From positions 1-64,000 of the forward strand of contig NZ_JACHNU010000008.1 of NCBI RefSeq assembly GCF_014199525.1: DNA of 64,000 nt. The letters are read 5' to 3'. Source of the stretch: Conexibacter arvalis. Lineage in GTDB: Bacteria; Actinomycetota; Thermoleophilia; Solirubrobacterales; Solirubrobacteraceae. The notes beneath the pieces are model-generated. The model was not told where the DNA came from. It searched no databases and saw only the letters and a program-made list of their open reading frames with translations. Within the stretch, counting starts at the first letter, position 1. Every line of letters starts with the position of its first letter. A program made the translations under genes and the position numbers. Below are positions 63,389 through 64,000 of the stretch, one piece after another.

Positions 63389-63917
63389 GGATGCGAATGA
63401 GTGTGTCGCCGTAACGGCGTTCGTCGGTCAAGGGCAGGTCGAGCACGAGCGGCGAACGACGGTCGCTCTCGCACACGATCCTGCCGTCCGCGGCGGTCAG
63501 CTCCGCGAGCGCCGGCGAGAGCTCGCGTCCCAGCCCGGGCGCGAGGCGGTATGGAGGGTCGAGAAGCACGAGATCGTATTCACGCCGGGCCGCCCGTGCC
63601 GCACGGGCGAATGCAAGCGCGTCCTGGCGCCGCAGCGCGTACGCCTCCCGCGGGACCCGCAGCGCCGCCAGGTTGGCCTCGATCGCCCGCGCCGCCGGCG
63701 CCGCCCGCTCGACGAAGGTGACGTGGCCGGCGCCGCGCGACAGCGCCTCCAGGCCCAGCGCGCCGGTGCCGGCGAAGAGGTCGAGCACGCGCTCGCCGTC
63801 GAGCGGGCCGAGGATCGAGAAGAGCGCCTCGCGCACGCGGTCGCTGGTGGGCCGCGTCGCCTCGCCGCTCGGCGCGACCAGGCGGCGACCGCCGTAGAGG
63901 CCCGCGACGATCCGCAT
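63375..63917 (-). CDS. rsmD: 16S rRNA (guanine966-N2)-methyltransferase RsmD
   Basis: This 180-aa protein starts MRIVAGLYGGRRLVAPSGEATRPTSDRVREALFSIL in outline, the RsmD beginning. SAM motif I is VLDLFAGTGALGLEALSRGA and the catalytic motif is YDLVLLDPPYRLAPGLG (DPPY). It methylates G966 of 16S rRNA. Stop overlaps coaD start. The upstream gene, only partly in the window, is probably recG, a commonly linked partner. Confidence 0.95.
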   Translation of the reverse strand: MRIVAGLYGGRRLVAPSGEATRPTSDRVREALFSILGPLDGERVLDLFAGTGALGLEALSRGAGHVTFVERAAPAARAIEANLAALRVPREAYALRRQDALAFARAARAARREYDLVLLDPPYRLAPGLGRELSPALAELTAADGRIVCESDRRSPLVLDLPLTDERRYGDTLIRIHELE

Positions 63918-63919
63918 CG

Positions 63920-64000
63920 TCAGGCCGCGATGGGGGCCATCGCGTCGGGGCCGAAGACGCGCGCGAGCGCGTCGCGCAGCAGCGCGTGCTCTGGCGCCTC
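63920..64000 (-). CDS. C-terminal end of an upstream gene, possibly recG
   Basis: The last 26 codons (EAPEHALLRDALARVFGPDAMAPIAA) end in TGA at 63920-63922, 2 bp before the rsmD start. The gene enters from the right edge. recG (branch-migration helicase) often lies directly upstream of rsmD-coaD in actinobacteria, and a LLRDALARVFG-like end is compatible. No motif is visible, so this is an inference from position. Confidence 0.4.
   Translation of the reverse strand, partial: EAPEHALLRDALARVFGPDAMAPIAA

Overview
The window is very GC-rich bacterial chromosome with GTG, TTG and probably CTG starts. It carries actinobacterial hallmarks: a SepIVA-like coiled-coil gene next to coaD, a FliA/WhiG-type sigma factor beside a Xer recombinase, an EF-G paralogue with DTPGE in place of DTPGH, and a combined ftsY-smc-rnc-acpP-plsX-rpmF-yceD cluster. 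The gene set and codon style, including frequent AGA arginine codons despite the high GC, fit a deep-branching actinobacterium of the class Thermoleophilia (Solirubrobacterales type). That placement is inference; no database search was possible.

Layout. 1-400: a strong nested hairpin and two minus-strand tRNA genes (Val, Cys). 490-3900: a GntR regulator, a hydroxyacid-oxoacid transhydrogenase and a divergent GlcD/D-2-hydroxyglutarate dehydrogenase-type flavoprotein, with a 17-bp palindrome at the divergent start; together these could form a 4-hydroxybutyrate / D-2-hydroxyglutarate cycle. 3956-4422: a peroxiredoxin with a one-base frameshift. 4495-9884: an island of lower-GC accessory genes downstream of tRNA-Gly. 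It holds a HEPN/Abi_C-like protein, two XRE regulators, a small coupled ORF, a ribbon-helix-helix protein, two PIN-type toxin-antitoxin pairs, an excisionase, a decayed tyrosine integrase and a 168-bp nested palindrome.

9904-31985: metabolism, envelope and regulation. Included are an MpaB/DUF2236 oxygenase, a PadR-regulated ABC/FtsX transporter with one degenerate ATPase, a formylglycine-generating enzyme facing its likely Tat-exported sulfatase, an ECF sigma/ArsR pair, and a methyltransferase followed by a 15-codon ORF of IIRP repeats with an ideal Shine-Dalgarno and then a Crp/Fnr regulator. These are followed by EF-G2 with a sequestered ribosome site, the FliA/WhiG-type sigma factor, XerC, an L,D-transpeptidase, a nucleotidase and a hydrolase.

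32132-45979: mostly minus-strand housekeeping genes. Order along the minus strand ends in ilvD; other members are thiD, dprA, comM, rnhB, lepB, rplS, trmD, rimM, khpA, rpsP, ffh and an SPFH/NfeD pair. 46068-64000: an MMPL transporter fused to a STAS domain, then ftsY, smc, rnc, acpP, plsX, rpmF, yceD, an acyl-CoA ligase, a RodZ-tail-like membrane protein, rmuC, acyP, sepIVA, coaD, rsmD and the end of what is probably recG.

The most unusual observations are the IIRP micro-ORF, the MMPL-STAS fusion, the transhydrogenase/flavoprotein module, two likely CTG starts (sigma factor and rnc), the hidden ribosome site of EF-G2 and the nested palindrome in the island.
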